Shown: piece by piece, positions 12,301-27,300 of the stretch | Position numbering within the stretch: the first letter of the stretch is position 1 | Layout of the letters: every line of letters starts with the position of its first letter | NCBI GenBank assembly: GCA_030386875.1 | Contig: CM059567.1 | Span: forward strand, 84,375,130 to 84,439,129 | DNA: 64,000 nt | DNA from: Morinoia aosen | Lineage: Eukaryota > Arthropoda > Malacostraca > Amphipoda > Talitridae | Reading direction: 5' to 3' | The notes under the pieces: generated by a model | What the model was told of the DNA's origin: nothing | Seen by the model: only the letters and a program-made list of their open reading frames with translations | Databases searched by the model: none | Position numbers and translations under genes: made by a program

Positions 12301-15300
12301 AGTTGTTTTCAACGGTTACACATCTTGCTTCACGCCTTTATCAGAGTGCTGTCCCCTCACGGTGACATGCAGAGGGTTCATATTCAAAGGGTTCATATTC
12401 ACAGAACTATTATGAAATATTTTTCATAACGATATCAAATTATTGTTTTTTTTTTTACTATTTTATCTTAAATTTTTGTCATACACAGGCCTTGAGATAC
12501 TGCGATCTGGAATGAAATAGACATACATAATATAGCACCTATTTTTGCTGAGTGCCGCTCATTAAAATTTTTCTCATTTCGCATTTATGAAGATTTCCTC
12601 CTTCTTGCAGGTGTCTCTAAACGGCTACTTGGGCTTCTCAAACGCCCCGTACAGCTACCAAAGCTACCCGCTCACCTTCCCCGTCCGGGACTGGCCCCTG
12701 GTGCAGGACCCTTCTTTTATCGGGCCTTTCTACTCGAGATGCAACATAGGGTCTCTGAAGCAAGGGGAAACAACTGATCAACAGCAGCCGGGTGTTTACT
12801 GGAGGTGAGTGCTACTTTGAAGAGCATAGTCCTCGGCTGAATAGAAGGAAAAATTCTGTGGTGATACTCTCGGGAAAAACAAGGTTTTAGCGTTTCAATA
12901 TTTTCAAAACGAACACGTTCGTTACTTGCCAGGGAGCTGGCTGAGTTTGGAAGCTCAGACATGTGAAAAATTTGTTGCATGTACGTAAAATTTTCGTGTG
13001 ACAGATGTGTAAACTGTAAAAAATTCTTGAATTATCAAGGACAGTTTTATTTATAAGATTATAGTTCTCAAGTGTGATTCCACGTTGTTTCTTTGCATAA
13101 AATTTATTCTCATTCTCAAGAATCGATTTCAACAGTATTTTGAAATTAGAGTATTTAAAAAGAACTTCAGACAAGGTGATACCGCAAAAAACAGGAAAGC
13201 CTGAATTGCTAATATTCTTTATCTTTAAGGAAAATATTCAGCTAATTTTAGTCAACTAACTAACATATAAGGATAAATTTGTGTCGCGTGACAGAACAGC
13301 TAGTCAGAACAGCTAATTTTAGTCAACTAACTAACATATAAGGATGAATTTGTGTCGCGTGACAGAACAGCTAGTCAGAACAGCTAATTTTAGTCAACTA
13401 ACTAACATATAAGGATGAATTTGTGTCGCGTGACAGAACAGCTAGTCAGAACAGCTAATTTTAGTCAACTAACTAACATATAAGGATAAATTTGTGTCGC
13501 GTGACAGAACAGCTAGTCAGAACAGCTAATTTTAGTCAACTAGCTAACATATAAGGATGAATTTGTGTCGCGTGACAGAACAGCTAGTCAGAACAGCTAA
13601 TTTTAGTCAACTAACTAACATATAAGGATAAATTTGTGTCGCGTGACAGAACAGCTAGAGACTGAGTCGCGTGTTGGGAGGTCTCACAGCGTTTGGCAAT
13701 TTGTCAAAGATTTGTCAAGATCATAGATCTTGGCTTCCATGCATACCTTAGAAGTAGAAAGCTCTGCTGTTGCAGTTAAACGACGAGGAAGTATGAAATT
13801 TTCCCATCTAACCAGGCACAAACAATCAAGTTGCCTGCTGTGTTTACAACGTCCACAAAGTTTATTTCTTCAATTTATTAGATAGATCCAAGTATTTGAA
13901 TATAATGTAAATTTTTTGGAAGATCAAACACTTCAATATAATATACGATCAAGGGTCTAATGACACTTCGCACACAAACGATAGATCCTCGCTCCTACAT
14001 CATTTCGGACCAAGAAACAAAATGCTGAAGAAAACCAGACAAAGTATATATATTTCATTTCGTATATTTTACAAGCGTTGCGCCTAATGAAAATTGCACT
14101 TTTGATATAACGGAAGTGAATTTCTTGAACACGTGCAGATTGGAGCACGATTTGCCAGCGAGGAGTGACCGCATGGCGGTCGAGATCCGCGAGAGGATCA
14201 AGTGGGACGTGCGTGAGGGCATGGTTGGGGCAGCGATATTCAATCCGAAGCATCTCATCATCGTCACTTGGAAGAACATCACCTTCGCTGGTGGCTATGC
14301 CAACAGCCACGCCCAGGAAGTGGTACGTTATTCCTGATGTCAGAAGCGCAGATTTCATTGCAGACAAGGCTTAAAAATCGTTCTATGATTTTTGAATTAC
14401 ATTTTCAAAAGCCAAAGTATTGCAATCTACACATATTTTCCTTTCGAGTGTTTATGATATAATTTTTTTCAGACCAATACATTCCAACTGCTTGTTGTAA
14501 CTGACGAAGTGCGAACATACGCCATTTTCAACTACGAAAAAATGTCTTGGACATCCCACACTGAAGCAGGAGGATCCGCTGATCAGGGTCAAGGAGGAAT
14601 TCCGGCTTACGTAAGTATTTGGAGAACGATATTGTAGATGGAGAGGGATAATGGCCCGCCAATTATGCTTTTCTACCGTATTTCACCATTTCTCTATTTC
14701 GTAAGATGTGTGATATATTTTGGGAAGTAACGTTACCTGGAGTATAGTTGAGATTGACGCTCTTCCATTCGCCAGGTTGGTTTTAACGCTGGCAACGGGA
14801 CACGCGCGTACGAGTACACCCCGTACAGTCAGTCGCTGTACATCAGAGACTTGGCTCAAGCTGGAAGAGCAAATAACATTCCGGGACGCCATATTTTCCG
14901 CATTGATGAAGTCATTCTCCCAGGATGTTGCCGCAGAGAAGAAAGTGAGTCACGATAGTATGAAAGTATGAGTCATTTAAAATTTCTGCACTAGAGTATT
15001 AGAACTTTAGACTTTCAGGAGCGAGATTCATAACTAGGACTTTTTTCACTGTGTGGCTGATCACGTTTCATGCAAGATTGTCAGATTGGCTCTGTACTGA
15101 CCAAAATCGTCAGGTTTAGAGGCTTTCAAATGAAACCTGAAGACATTCGGCCACATAAATTACTAATCGGGCCATTCTGATGTCAGTGTCACACTGTGTG
15201 CTTCGATATACATTAGTAGACCTATGCAGTGAGGTTACCGATGAGGGCAGTTAGTGGATTTTTGCTCATAAGCTTCTACTAAATGCCGTCATCGGCAACC

Positions 15301-18300
15301 TGACTGTTTAGGTCTACTAATATATCAAAGCACTCAGTGTGAAACTGACACCAGAAAGGCCAGATTAGGAAGTTTAGTGGCCTAATGTCCTCAAGTTTCA
15401 TTTGAAAGGCGCTAAACATGAGGATTTTAGCCAGTAAAACGCCATTCTGAATTACCTCTAATTAATAAAGTTTGTAATACTTTTCCCAAAACTGGTAGCA
15501 GTCCCATCAGCACATGTTTGTCTCCATTACAGTCCGTTCATTGTATTCGTGAAGAGAGCTTCCAAAATTACGTTCAGAAAGATAATCTTGATTTCAGATT
15601 TGATGTCATACCCGTTGACGTTCGCCCCGGAAAACGCGAACATGTTGGGAGGAACGCTCATCAACGTCACAGGTCCCTGTTTCGAAACGAGCTACCGCGT
15701 GGAGTGCCTCTTCGACACCACCTCCGTAGAGGGCCAGGTCATCGATTCCAACACCGCAGTGTGCATCACGCCTCGTCTTTTTGTCACCGGATACGTTCAC
15801 TTCGCCATCTCTGTGAATGACGCCCAGTACTACTGGAACGGAAAGATCTTCATCGGTGAGAACTTATCTCAAGGTACTGAGTAAAATTGTGAGTCACTTC
15901 AGTTAACTGACATAAAATGTATGATTTTAAGGACAAAAACTGACCCAGCTTTTTTACCAGAGTCGCCGTTGACAGCTCCAGAAGGCATTTGGTTTACGGA
16001 CAAGTCTTACCAAGAGAGAAAAATTGAAAGTTTCCAACTACAGTGGCTGGCTGGAAACCTGACTCAAAGAGTCGGTGCGCAAACAACAATTCACCTTTAC
16101 GGTTACAGAGAGACGAGTATCAAGCCTGATCTCGAATACATTGGAGAAATAATAGTAAGTATTTTCAGTTTTCCATGAATTCACCATTACGTTTTTAAAC
16201 TAAGGTCAAATTGTGTTATACCGTGTACACGCTACATGCTTTTCATGTGATGTTATTTCTTGCATCAATATTCATTGAGTGGGACTGTCACGGAATATGT
16301 GGAATACAAGGGTGACAGGTGCCAGACTAATGTTGATTTGTTACAGACCGCGTCTAATGACGGCAGAGAAGAAATTCCTCTCACTGTTGACACGTCAGCG
16401 TTCTCAAATCTGGATTTGCATGACTTCATGAACTTCGAGATGGGATTACTTATGGCCAATCTCACTCAGCCAGAGCAAGCGTACGGGCTACCCAACTCCC
16501 CGTATGTTTCCTTGTAGATTATTCATTGGTGGAAACACTGATAATAAAAAGTTGTCGGTATATTACCTTATTTATCTTGAAATAATATTTTTGGTATTGT
16601 ATTTGCCATTCAATAATGATAATAATTTGAATAACATTTCTGTCTTTCATTGTACGGTGCCTCCTTGCAAGACACATTAACTAAATTTATACTGCATTTC
16701 AGACAAATATGGTCGAGGCCAATCCCACTCGCTTGGTACTTCAACAGCCAATGGGAGCGCAGTTACGGAACCAACTGGCCTGAGGCGATGTGTCAGCGTT
16801 GGATTGAGAACGATAGGAACCTTAGAAATTTTGCTTCAGAGGTACATTTGAGTTCCAGTTCTTCTACGTTTCCCAATAATAAACTATTATTCATAGGCAG
16901 GAATTTACTTACAGTTCTTGTTCTTATATTTTTCAAAGAGTAAGTTCACCGTACGAGCCCCGTGTAGCAGTTGTACCACACAATCTGAATATCAAAAGTT
17001 CTCTCTAACGATAAAAATGAATGCAGCAAAATTTTAGGGGCTAGCTATTATTTTGCATCTTCTTATTGTTTGCTCCTGCGTGACTTCCAGACCGCGCGCT
17101 GCCCGTGCCTTCTGAAACAAGCCGACCAGGACAAAGGAAGGTTTCTGCCTGACTTCTCCTGCGACCATTTCGCAAACTCCGAGTGCGACTACCATTTTGG
17201 AGCCGTGCACTGCGTTCGGTCTGCCTTGCCTAAGTAAGAACAGACTTAGAGACTGAAAGCCACTAAAATTGAAGATGCCTTGGAGTCGTTTGCAGTATAA
17301 AACTGGAATAAAAGTTGTGTACAAGTCAAAGTTATGTAGTTTCATTAAACTTCTAGCGATTTCGAAATTATTCGCATTATTCTTCAGAGATGCTGAACTC
17401 CTGCTGCTGATGCTAACTTGAATGCTTTATATAATGATTTTATGTTGAGTGATATTTTAGATAGTTACTTCAAAAATAGTTAAATGAGAGTCGGACGAAA
17501 GTGGATAAAAGTTATTCGAACTGCATCTTTATAATATATTTCAATCTAGTTTAGTATTCCATTTTGTTCATGTTTTCATTCACGATTCACGAAATAATTT
17601 CATGATCAGTTGAATTACATGTTTTGATTGCCCAAAACACGACCAAGTAAAAGTGACCACTCAAACATGAACTATCTTAGATGTTTAAATGATGTTTGTC
17701 CCCAATTTCGCCTCCTAATTAAGGCTTGCGGCAGGAGTAAAATATTGTTATTTTTGATTGCGCAGATTTATTTTAAAAACTCAACTGGCCTAGAAATAAT
17801 TGCTTTCCCCTGCGCTTGTCAGCAAGGACGGCGCGGGCCAGCAGTGCTGCTACGACAGGGACGGCTACCTCATGATGACTGCGGACACGATGTGGGGCGG
17901 CAACCCTCACAGGGCTCACAACCTCGGCAAGACGCCCTTCAACGAGGCCAACAAGGTGCGCCACTTCCCCATGTCTCATGCGCTCATGATGAAATTAGAG
18001 CTAATTTCAAAGGCCAAAAAGTCGTTCATTGAAAGATGAGTTTTCTGAAACCTGCGTGTCAAAGTAGTTGAAGGCACTGATTTCCACTTGTACACAGCAT
18101 CGAGCATGAGGAAACCCATTTAAATTTCAGAGACTGTTTTCTAGCATCCCTTACCACCAATATGTGTAATTGATCAGTAAATTCCGTTCATTTGTTTGTT
18201 ACAGGTACCAAGCTTGTCTCACTGGTACTACGACGTGATTCCCTTCTTCACTTGCTGCAAGTGGCAGGGCGAACAAAGCTCCGGTTGCTCAACCTACAGA

Positions 18301-21300
18301 TTTGAGAGAAGAGCTACGCAGGATTGCGTTGGGTACCAAGTGCCCTCAGTAGGTGAGTTTTCACAAGCACGTTGCCGCTTTGTTAAGTACAATTTCTGTA
18401 TAGGTAGAACAAGGCTTGCAGGTGTCGGACGACGGTACACACAAGCAGTCTAATAATTTAGAGCTAACTCTTCAGATTATTTTGGAAGTCATTTGGAAGA
18501 CAATCAACGTCCTCTGGACTTATATCAGAACCAAAAAAGCTTGTGAGGTAATTTATTTTCACATGGCAGGTACCCTGATAACAGTACACAGAAGACCCTC
18601 TGATTAACAGATTCCCACTGACGGGAAATTATTTGAAACTCTTTAAACATGGATCTAATCGTTTAGAAGGTGATTTAATACAAATAAAATTGAATTGTTC
18701 CTTATGAAAACAGATTTAACCGAATGTAATTATATTTATTCAAACAGAAATTAAATATAGTGTCATTGAATTACGTGTGTTGGTTTAAATGAAACAAAGC
18801 ACGTAATTTTGTATATTAACCCACGGTACACAAGGCAAATGTGTAAATACAAAATTAAATGCTCATAAAATAGATCATAAATCCAAAATATTATCTGTAT
18901 TTTAAAATTTTATCAATGTCAGTATCTGTATTACCACCACAAATAACTGTTCCCTACAACTTCATTTGATCCACTAATGACTTTACGTTCATCAACGGCC
19001 TAATAGAAGCAGTGCAATAAAATAAGTGTACATCACCCAGTGAATAGTTGCGACAGTCAAAAAATGATTATCAGAAAGATGGAAGGAGGTTTAAACGCTC
19101 GGTGTTAGGGTGAAAACTGCTTATGTTTGGTCAAACAAGAACAAAAGCTACATAAGTAAAAGGAGGCGGCTTTACTAAAAAAGCATCGGGAATTTACGAA
19201 TTCTAACATCGTCAGTAATTATTGAAGCAAATGAGAAGCACACTAAATGTTAGAAAAGATTGGATTTTAAGGAAAGCTATTTCCATGGAATTAGTGAGAC
19301 CTACAATGGGTAACATGAATAATATGAATGTAAAAAAATGAGCTACGTTATCATATACTGTAGGACCACTTTCTGATTTAAAATGAAGGTAATACTCAAG
19401 CAAACATAGAATAAGGCAATTAAGTTTAATTTATCATGTGAAGGAACAGTCGAGGTCTAAAATTGCCTGCAAATTGCCTCAAGTGCCTGCTAATAGTCAC
19501 GAATGTCCTTATCAAAGACGCACTGTCAAGCACCCAATTAATCTTGGTCACAAACTGCAGTGGAATGTTCTAATCAGATGATTTTTTGAACTAGTCCAGC
19601 GACCTAACCAACGGATGGTACCGAAGTAGTATAGAAATATTTTCTTCTGTTCGTTACATGTTTCGAAGACACCGAAATACTCTTGTCCCAAAGCCCATTT
19701 CATCTTATACACTTTCCTTGGTTTATCGTAATGTAACATGACGCTAATTTTCTCTCGATGTTTTTCCGCTTAGCCGTATGTTCTGTCACCTTGGGAGAAT
19801 AAACTTTCCTCTTTCGAAAATGTTATCGAACACTTCGGCGTTTGAAAACTATCATCGAACGACGCAGAATAGTTAGGCTCTCTTTTGGTCGCATTCGTGC
19901 AACGACGACGGTAATGACGCTTTCAGAATATCGAGCGGGGCATACCTATGATACCAGTACGGTACAACAGCAAACAGGATTTTCATGTTAGATTTACTCT
20001 TCAACGCTGAAAAAACTCTAAAATGTTTATCGGTTGAATTTTTATGCCATCACTCCACTTAGCTAGCTTCTTAACTTTCTTGGTAATTGGTAATACGAAA
20101 ACAGTGATTTCTTGCACATGCCTTGAAACGTTCTAAAAGTAGGCCTAATTTCTTGAGAGATTTTCGTTTGAAGAGCAAGTTTTGTCACTAACATCTGTAA
20201 ATGTCATGTGACTATAATGAGCCTTCAACCTGCTTTTGAACATTTCTATTAACAACTTTTGTAACCTAGTCCCTCAGATTTAATAGCAAAGACTTCCTCA
20301 ACTCGGTAACATTGCTGTATATCGAATCAACTTTTCGCTGCATTTCTGGTAAAAGTGTCGATTCATTTCAAATAACTTCATTCAGTTCTTCGAGCATCAT
20401 CAAAATTTGGTTGAGATGGTCGGTAACATTGCGCAAAATATTCAGTCCATCATGGAGCTGTTGAGCTGCCTGATGTGCGTTAAAAAAAATGTCGCCTTTT
20501 GATTCTCATGCCTTATTCTGTTACTATTATTATCATTTGGTCACAAAGTCAGCAGTACTTGCAGTTCTGTGTTCGCGTAACCGGGCCGAACTTACCAAAA
20601 TCTGGCATATTTTGGATCACTTTCAATATTAAATCGTGATGTCTGTGAAGATTCTCCCACCGACAAGGTCTTAAACGTGCGAAAAAAACAGTACAGGCAA
20701 TTTTCAAGAAGTCCTTAGTATGTACGAGTAATATTTAACACCTTGACCGCCATTAGTTTGGTTAAAGTGCAATTTTCAACTAGAATTTAAAGTCAATTCT
20801 AGCAAGCAATTCTGAAGGTAGCAAACATTAACTGAATCTTGCCTTTATTTTGCTTTAATCAAGTATGTATGAAAATTGAGTTTGTGTCTACTGGTCGGTC
20901 AGCAGCATTATGAAAGTTCCCTCCGTAGCCACCAGTGGCGCACGTTACGATTAAAGAGTGAAATGATCTCAGCTAGCGTTAAAAACAGATATTTTTGTTC
21001 CTAACGATGAAACTACTTGAACAAAAATCTTCTGTCAATCTGCACACGTGCGTTAAAAGTTGTGATTTAGTAACGTTACAGATATTTTCATATCTCCGAT
21101 AGTAATCTTACAATTCATGATAATTTGTCTCATTTAATGCTTTTTGGGCTTCGGGCTTGTTCATAATCACAAAAAGCTTGCAGCAACCCTGCGCGCTGGT
21201 CTGGTCGCAGAAGCCAGTCTGTGGCACGGCAGTCTCGCTTCCCTGGTGACTGTGCTGTCGTCAGTTACATCGCATAATCTACTAACAGCCATGAACAATT

Positions 21301-24300
21301 GTAAAGATAGAACTCGTTTGTAGAAACTCAGCCTGTTCAAAAGCTGATGTCAATGAATGTGGTAATTATTTGGAAAATGTTCTCAGTTTTCCTCATGACG
21401 CACTAATTTTGTGGGCTGTTCCCGACTTGGCTGCTCAGAACAACGAATTGATTTCCTAAATGTAATTCTTGGCGATAACATGTGATGACTCTGATGAAGC
21501 TACATAAATGGGTTGACCTAGTCATCAAACGCCTTGACCTTAAAATAGACTGCCATCAGGAAACGGACAACCTGTGATGTAAGTGTGTAATTTACATGGT
21601 GCTCTTACTGCATGACCTCCACCGCTAGAATATAGCGACGAAACGTCCTGGACATCTCATAATCAAACTTTCTATTCAGTGAATTAAGAACTTAACAACT
21701 TCCAACGATAATCTAATGAGTAAGCGCCAAGAAATACCGCATTATAAAAATAAAAAAATTCAACCGCTACTGAGCATCGTGTTATAAGTAGGCTACTGAA
21801 ATCGAGCAGAAATCGCTTTGGGTTTTCAAATGTTATCAGACGCGTCAGGTTGCGATCGAATAGCAGACGGAATATTTTAAAGGCACCGAACATATCATTA
21901 TCGTCTTGAGCATATTCGCATGAGCAGACTTACAAATCTGAACGAAAGAGTTTACAGTGTGTGCTCGTACAAAGTGAACTAATAAACCGCAGGTGCTAAA
22001 TCAAAACCAAAGAGCTTGAACATGCATGGGAATGAGTGATTAAGATGATGAGATGCTACTAGTATATGAAGTAACTATGTGCAACAGAATCGCTGCATTT
22101 TCAGCCGCTGCAGTGTTTCTGCTGCGAAATCCCATCCTTTTTTGCATCAGTTTTTTGCAATAATTTATAGCACAGTGGCTACGAGCGCTACTGCAGTAAT
22201 TCAGCCAGTGAACTTTATTGAGTGACACCAACTGCAGTGAGCGTCAGTGACACGTTACCCTACGTCCCGATATTGGCTTTAGACAGCATGTACTCCAATA
22301 GAGTGAAAGTTATTTTTACAACATTGAACTGCTCACGGCCATGGTCAATTTCGGGTGAGGGTAACGCCGCGTTACTGAAGTGGGACATGAACTTTGTTTC
22401 TTAACTGATGCCAAGTAACACTTAACTGAGTTAAACAGCAAAACATCTCTGCAGAAAATGGACAAATTTTTATCGAGAGATGAATGAATTAGATGGTTCT
22501 CTCAGTGCAATCAATGAAAGTTAAATCCAAGTTCAACAGACTACTTGTACAGTCTGAATTCACGAGGGACGACTTTAGTGACAATCTTTAATGGACTCGT
22601 GGAGTTTGTATTCTGAGTTTGTATTCAAATTTCAAATTTTAAAGGAACTAGTAGAGAAATACTGAATTTAACTACGAATTGCAGGCACTTCAGATACTGA
22701 ATCAAAAGTGAAAGAAACATGCTGAAGTAATGAGCACAAAAATAGATTGAACACTGATCGAACATATTAAAGTTGCCACAAAACTTATGCGTGCGATATA
22801 ACAATTCCCATGTTCTACGAATGCACTCATTCATAAAAATAATGTGAATGAAAAAATGTTTTATTTGTCAAATGTTGAAGAAGTCGATTTATCTAGACAC
22901 GATATTGATTAACACTCACACTGATGTTATTGCTTGTTTCAGCTACTGTCTTCGGCGACCCTCACATCTACACTTTCGATGACACTGAATACACTTTCAA
23001 CGGCAAAGGGGAGTTTGTCCTCACTCGAGTTGATTCTGCTCGCCACGTGTTGGACGTCCAGGGCCGCTTTGAGCAAATAGACGAAAATTATCTGGGAGGC
23101 GCAAAAGCTACTATGCTGACCGCCGTCGCAGCTCGCGACAACGTATCGTCCGTCGTGGAGATCAGGCGAAGGCCGATGGATGCGATTTGGCGCTACCATC
23201 TCGACGTCCTCGTCGATGGAAGGAGAGTCTACTTCGACAGATATTCTCAGAAGATACAACAGTTCAGAGGTACGAATGTTCATTAACTTTGTAGGAAATG
23301 CTGTATAAAGGTGAGTGCTGGAATTAAATGTAATGTTGGTGGATTTCGTTTGACCTATTGAATGTTTATGTAATGTCCTGAATAAATCGCCGAGTAGGAG
23401 AAAAAAATTTCTTTATGTATATGCCAAAAAAAGTCTCTCTGGTGAAAATATGTCGCAATGACTTTTCCCGTTAGCATGAAATGTTCTGTTTTCCAGAATG
23501 TGTTGTGTACACCCCCAGCAACATCCTGAACCAAAGTCAAGTCATAGTGGCGTTCTCATCCGGCGCAGGCGTCGAGGTGCAGGAAAACAACGGTTTTCTG
23601 GCAGTGCGAGTCTTCTTGCCGTTATCGTTTGCTGTGAGTCCGTAATTGATATATTCTAAGACTGAACCCTTCAAACAAGGAATGATGATTGATATTATTT
23701 GTGTTGTCTATGTCGTCATTACGTACTACTTAAGGCATTTTGCTTATTCAATAGCGTCAACTGAAATATTAATTGAATGTAATTGTATTTGTCCTTTTCA
23801 GAACGTAACCCGAGGACTCTTAGGTAACTGGTCATTTGATCCTGAGGACGACTTCGTTTTACCTGACGGCACGCAAGCTCCTTATTTCAGCACACAAAAC
23901 TTCAAAACGATTCATGAAGAGTTCGGACTCAAATGTGGGTTTTTATGAACAAGAGTTTAATTTTAAATTTAGCGTCCATGTAGTTTGAATTTCCGCATGA
24001 GTGTATAATGGATAAGTTTGGGGTTTCATAATTATACGTTCGATAGCTTAAAAACAATATTAGTTACAGTAACGTATGTAGTTTTATGGTAAGAATCAAC
24101 GGTTGCTAACATATTTTCATTGACAGGGGTACTCGATGACCAAGAAGACGAATATAAGGGGAAAAGTTTGTTCACCCACGACTTCGAGAGAAGTAGCAAC
24201 TACTACTACGATGCAGACTTTGTCCCTGAATTCGAAAGAGCTCCTGTCCTCAACGGAAATGAGTAAGCTCTCACTAACATTATGGAAATATTGGTCACTT

Positions 24301-27300
24301 CTGAGCTCCTTATCTACTTGTGTTGATGCGAGACGGAATGTGTGCATTTAGTGTTATTTGTAGCATTTATGACTTTAGTAAATGAATGAAATGTTAAACC
24401 TACGATTAATGCTTCAGTATATTATAATTTAATCATATCTCTAAATTCATCAAAAAAAATATGCTGAGGATATTCTTTAACATTCGTCTCGTATTTACAT
24501 TGTTACAATCTTTTTCCTGTAAAACCTCTCACATATTGATTTTTTATACGGTGTCTGCCGTCTATCTTACGTGATCATTCAGAAAAAATTAGTTCTTCAT
24601 ACGTGAAACGCGTGTATACTGTTCATAGAACTTGATGTTTCGTTCAATCTTCTCAGCCTGCAAATTTTTTTTTGTTTAATTTTAATTGAATGAATATCTA
24701 TGTTATATTTTCAAGAATATCTGAATTTGATTATTTATTCTTACTCTATCAGGCAGATTAGTTTATTTTTGATCAGGAAGTTTCGTTTGGAGATATCGTC
24801 TCAGATGTACATAATTTTAATACTTTTTTTCTGAATCTAAATGATTTTAAAAATTATGAGTGAGTCAAAATTCAAAATATTTTAAAATTAATGTTGGCAA
24901 ACACCAAATATTTATACATAGTACACTAAAACTGTAGATTAATAAATGTTAAAAAATGAAATAAATTCCACAAAAGCTGAACAAATCAGTAACTTTGAAA
25001 TCTAAAATTTCACTGAAACTTGGCTTGACGACACGTAAGAAAATTTAATTCAGATAAGAAATTATGCTGGCTATTCAGCCTTATGAAAAAGAAGTATTGT
25101 GCAGGCCGACGTACTTCGAAATGAATATCACATAAATTCAATAAAAATAGCGAATGATTTAAGCCATGTTTCTATTAAAACCCTCTGCATTGAATTATTG
25201 ATGAACACGTTGTTTCAGGTTTACACAGTCACCTGTATATTAATGAACTACCTAATGTTATAGAGCTAGTCAATACGTTTCATTAGCAGGGTGAAATAAT
25301 TTGTGGCCATTTTTATTTTCATATTACAATGAACCGGAATCTCCTTTTTTGATTGCAATGCTCGTTAAAGTCTCGGTTCCTATCATTAATGAACATAATC
25401 AGCATGATATTAACGCAGCAAACTTTGACTGTGCGATGTAGAATTTAACTGATGCTTTGTACAATGCATGTAGCATAATCGTGAGCGCAATTACACTAAA
25501 AAATTTTTGATTATGCCAACACATTGTTAAAAATATTAAAAACAGCCAACACACCTAACATTACTTTCCATAGGGAAAGTATCAAAATTAGAATATAATG
25601 GATTAAAAAATGGTTCTTAAAATTAAATAAGGATCTCAAAAAATGCTTCATACTCAAATTTTCGAGTTTAAAAATGAGATTGAGAAACCTGACGTCTGCT
25701 TATTTTGACTTATAAACTAAATACAATGCGGCAAATAAATTGAAAATATTATCCGAGCAAATACATCTAATTGCGAAGAAAAACACATTGTGAATATGTT
25801 CAACAACTTCTTTTTTAACATGTGCTATAACATAGCTTTTAATCTCACCACAGATCTCGAGTATATTTAAAAAATACACACATGGAGCAAATTCCAGCAG
25901 ATGATAATTCTTCTTCTTCACACTAGCTAATGCCTACACTGTTTCTCACAGTATAAAGAATTAAACGATAAATCAAATGGATTAAAATTGGATTCAGTGA
26001 TAGTGTTAAAGTACATAGCCTGACTAAGCATTTTCTCGGATTGACTCAGATTGTCCGAGTGATTCCTATGTTCAAAAATGATGATGAGACCAACATTAAC
26101 TGTTATAGATCACTTTCTTTCCTGCTGATTTTTAGGAAAATTTTCGAAAAAATAATTCACAAAGTGGCTTACTCTTCGTATAAACAATCTTTTCTCTATG
26201 ATAAACAGAATTTGCTCTATGAATAGCTTCTGCTCTATCGACAACCCTAGCTACTTTGACTCATAAGCAATCTAAGCTTATATATTACGTGGTAAATAAT
26301 TTATTTAAAATTGTTTAAATTGTTTAAATTTCTTTAGGTCAATATAAACGAAAAGAATATTGGTTTCTTCATATTCTTTCACTTCTACAAAGCGTTTAAG
26401 CGTGTTTATACCAGTATTAATATTGCTTTTACGACCGCCCAAAACTGCTCGTATGTGGTTTAAACTTTCAATTTTACAAGGCGAATTTTAAGCAGTGTGT
26501 TCTTCCAAGTAATTCTCAAATAAACTTCAAAATATGTGCGCGTGGTTGATAAATTTGGAAACATGTTCTATTTTTGAAATTCATTAATGGTATCATCAAC
26601 GTACTTCGTTCTTTAACTGTCTCTTTTTTGCTGATGATGAAACTCTTTCTTCAACCATTCCTAGTTAAAACTATGATACAATTACATGAATATACAGGAA
26701 ACTAAGAAAAGTCTGGATGGGGCTTAAAGTGAATGAAGTGTGGATATGTCCGTAAAACTAAATTTATTCCATTCTCCTTTAAGTATCATTCTAATCAACA
26801 AAATCAGTGATGGTAGGATTGAGGGAACTAATTCATTTAACTCCTGGGGATTATCATTGATAAGCATCTGGATTAGAAAGCATAAGTCGCATATTAGTAT
26901 TAAAATACCTAAACCAATTAGAATTCGAAATGCAGGAATAACTGTATTGCCCGAAAATGGAATAAAAGCATGGCATGCGACTGACAAAACTTAAACGAAT
27001 GTTTTTCTCGCTCTACGAAAGAGCGATCAGAGTAATGCGGAACTTGGAGCACAACGTCAATATACTAATGGTTCATTTAAATACGTAGGAATACTATGGC
27101 TTTGAGGTCTCTATCTTTTTCTCTGAATAATTTTACGTACAAAACTTTGAGTGACACGAGCGATGAAAATGGAAATCTCTCAAATAGTTAATATGCTCTC
27201 AAACTGGCCATCCCTATCATTTAACTAAAAACAAGAAGAAAATTCATACTCCTATTCTATAACAAAAAAAAATCTCAAAATGGTTTCCTCTTCATTAGAA

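Larger units (their letters stand above)
8078..12610 (+). other. mesh intron 2 (4.5 kb)
   Basis: Mostly AT-rich unique-looking sequence. The recognisable content is a pair of head-to-head copies of a dispersed repeat at 11399-11757 and a third tail copy at about 11798-11850. No host exon was recognised. Confidence 0.7.

Noticed and set aside
13239-13658. CRISPR-like regular array
   Set aside because: The whole 71-bp unit repeats with no unique spacers, and the genome is eukaryotic.
26285-26335. GGTAAATAATTTATTTAAAATT tract similar to the 44.5-kb tail
   Set aside because: It lies inside the LINE relic and the similarity is limited to AT-rich simple sequence.
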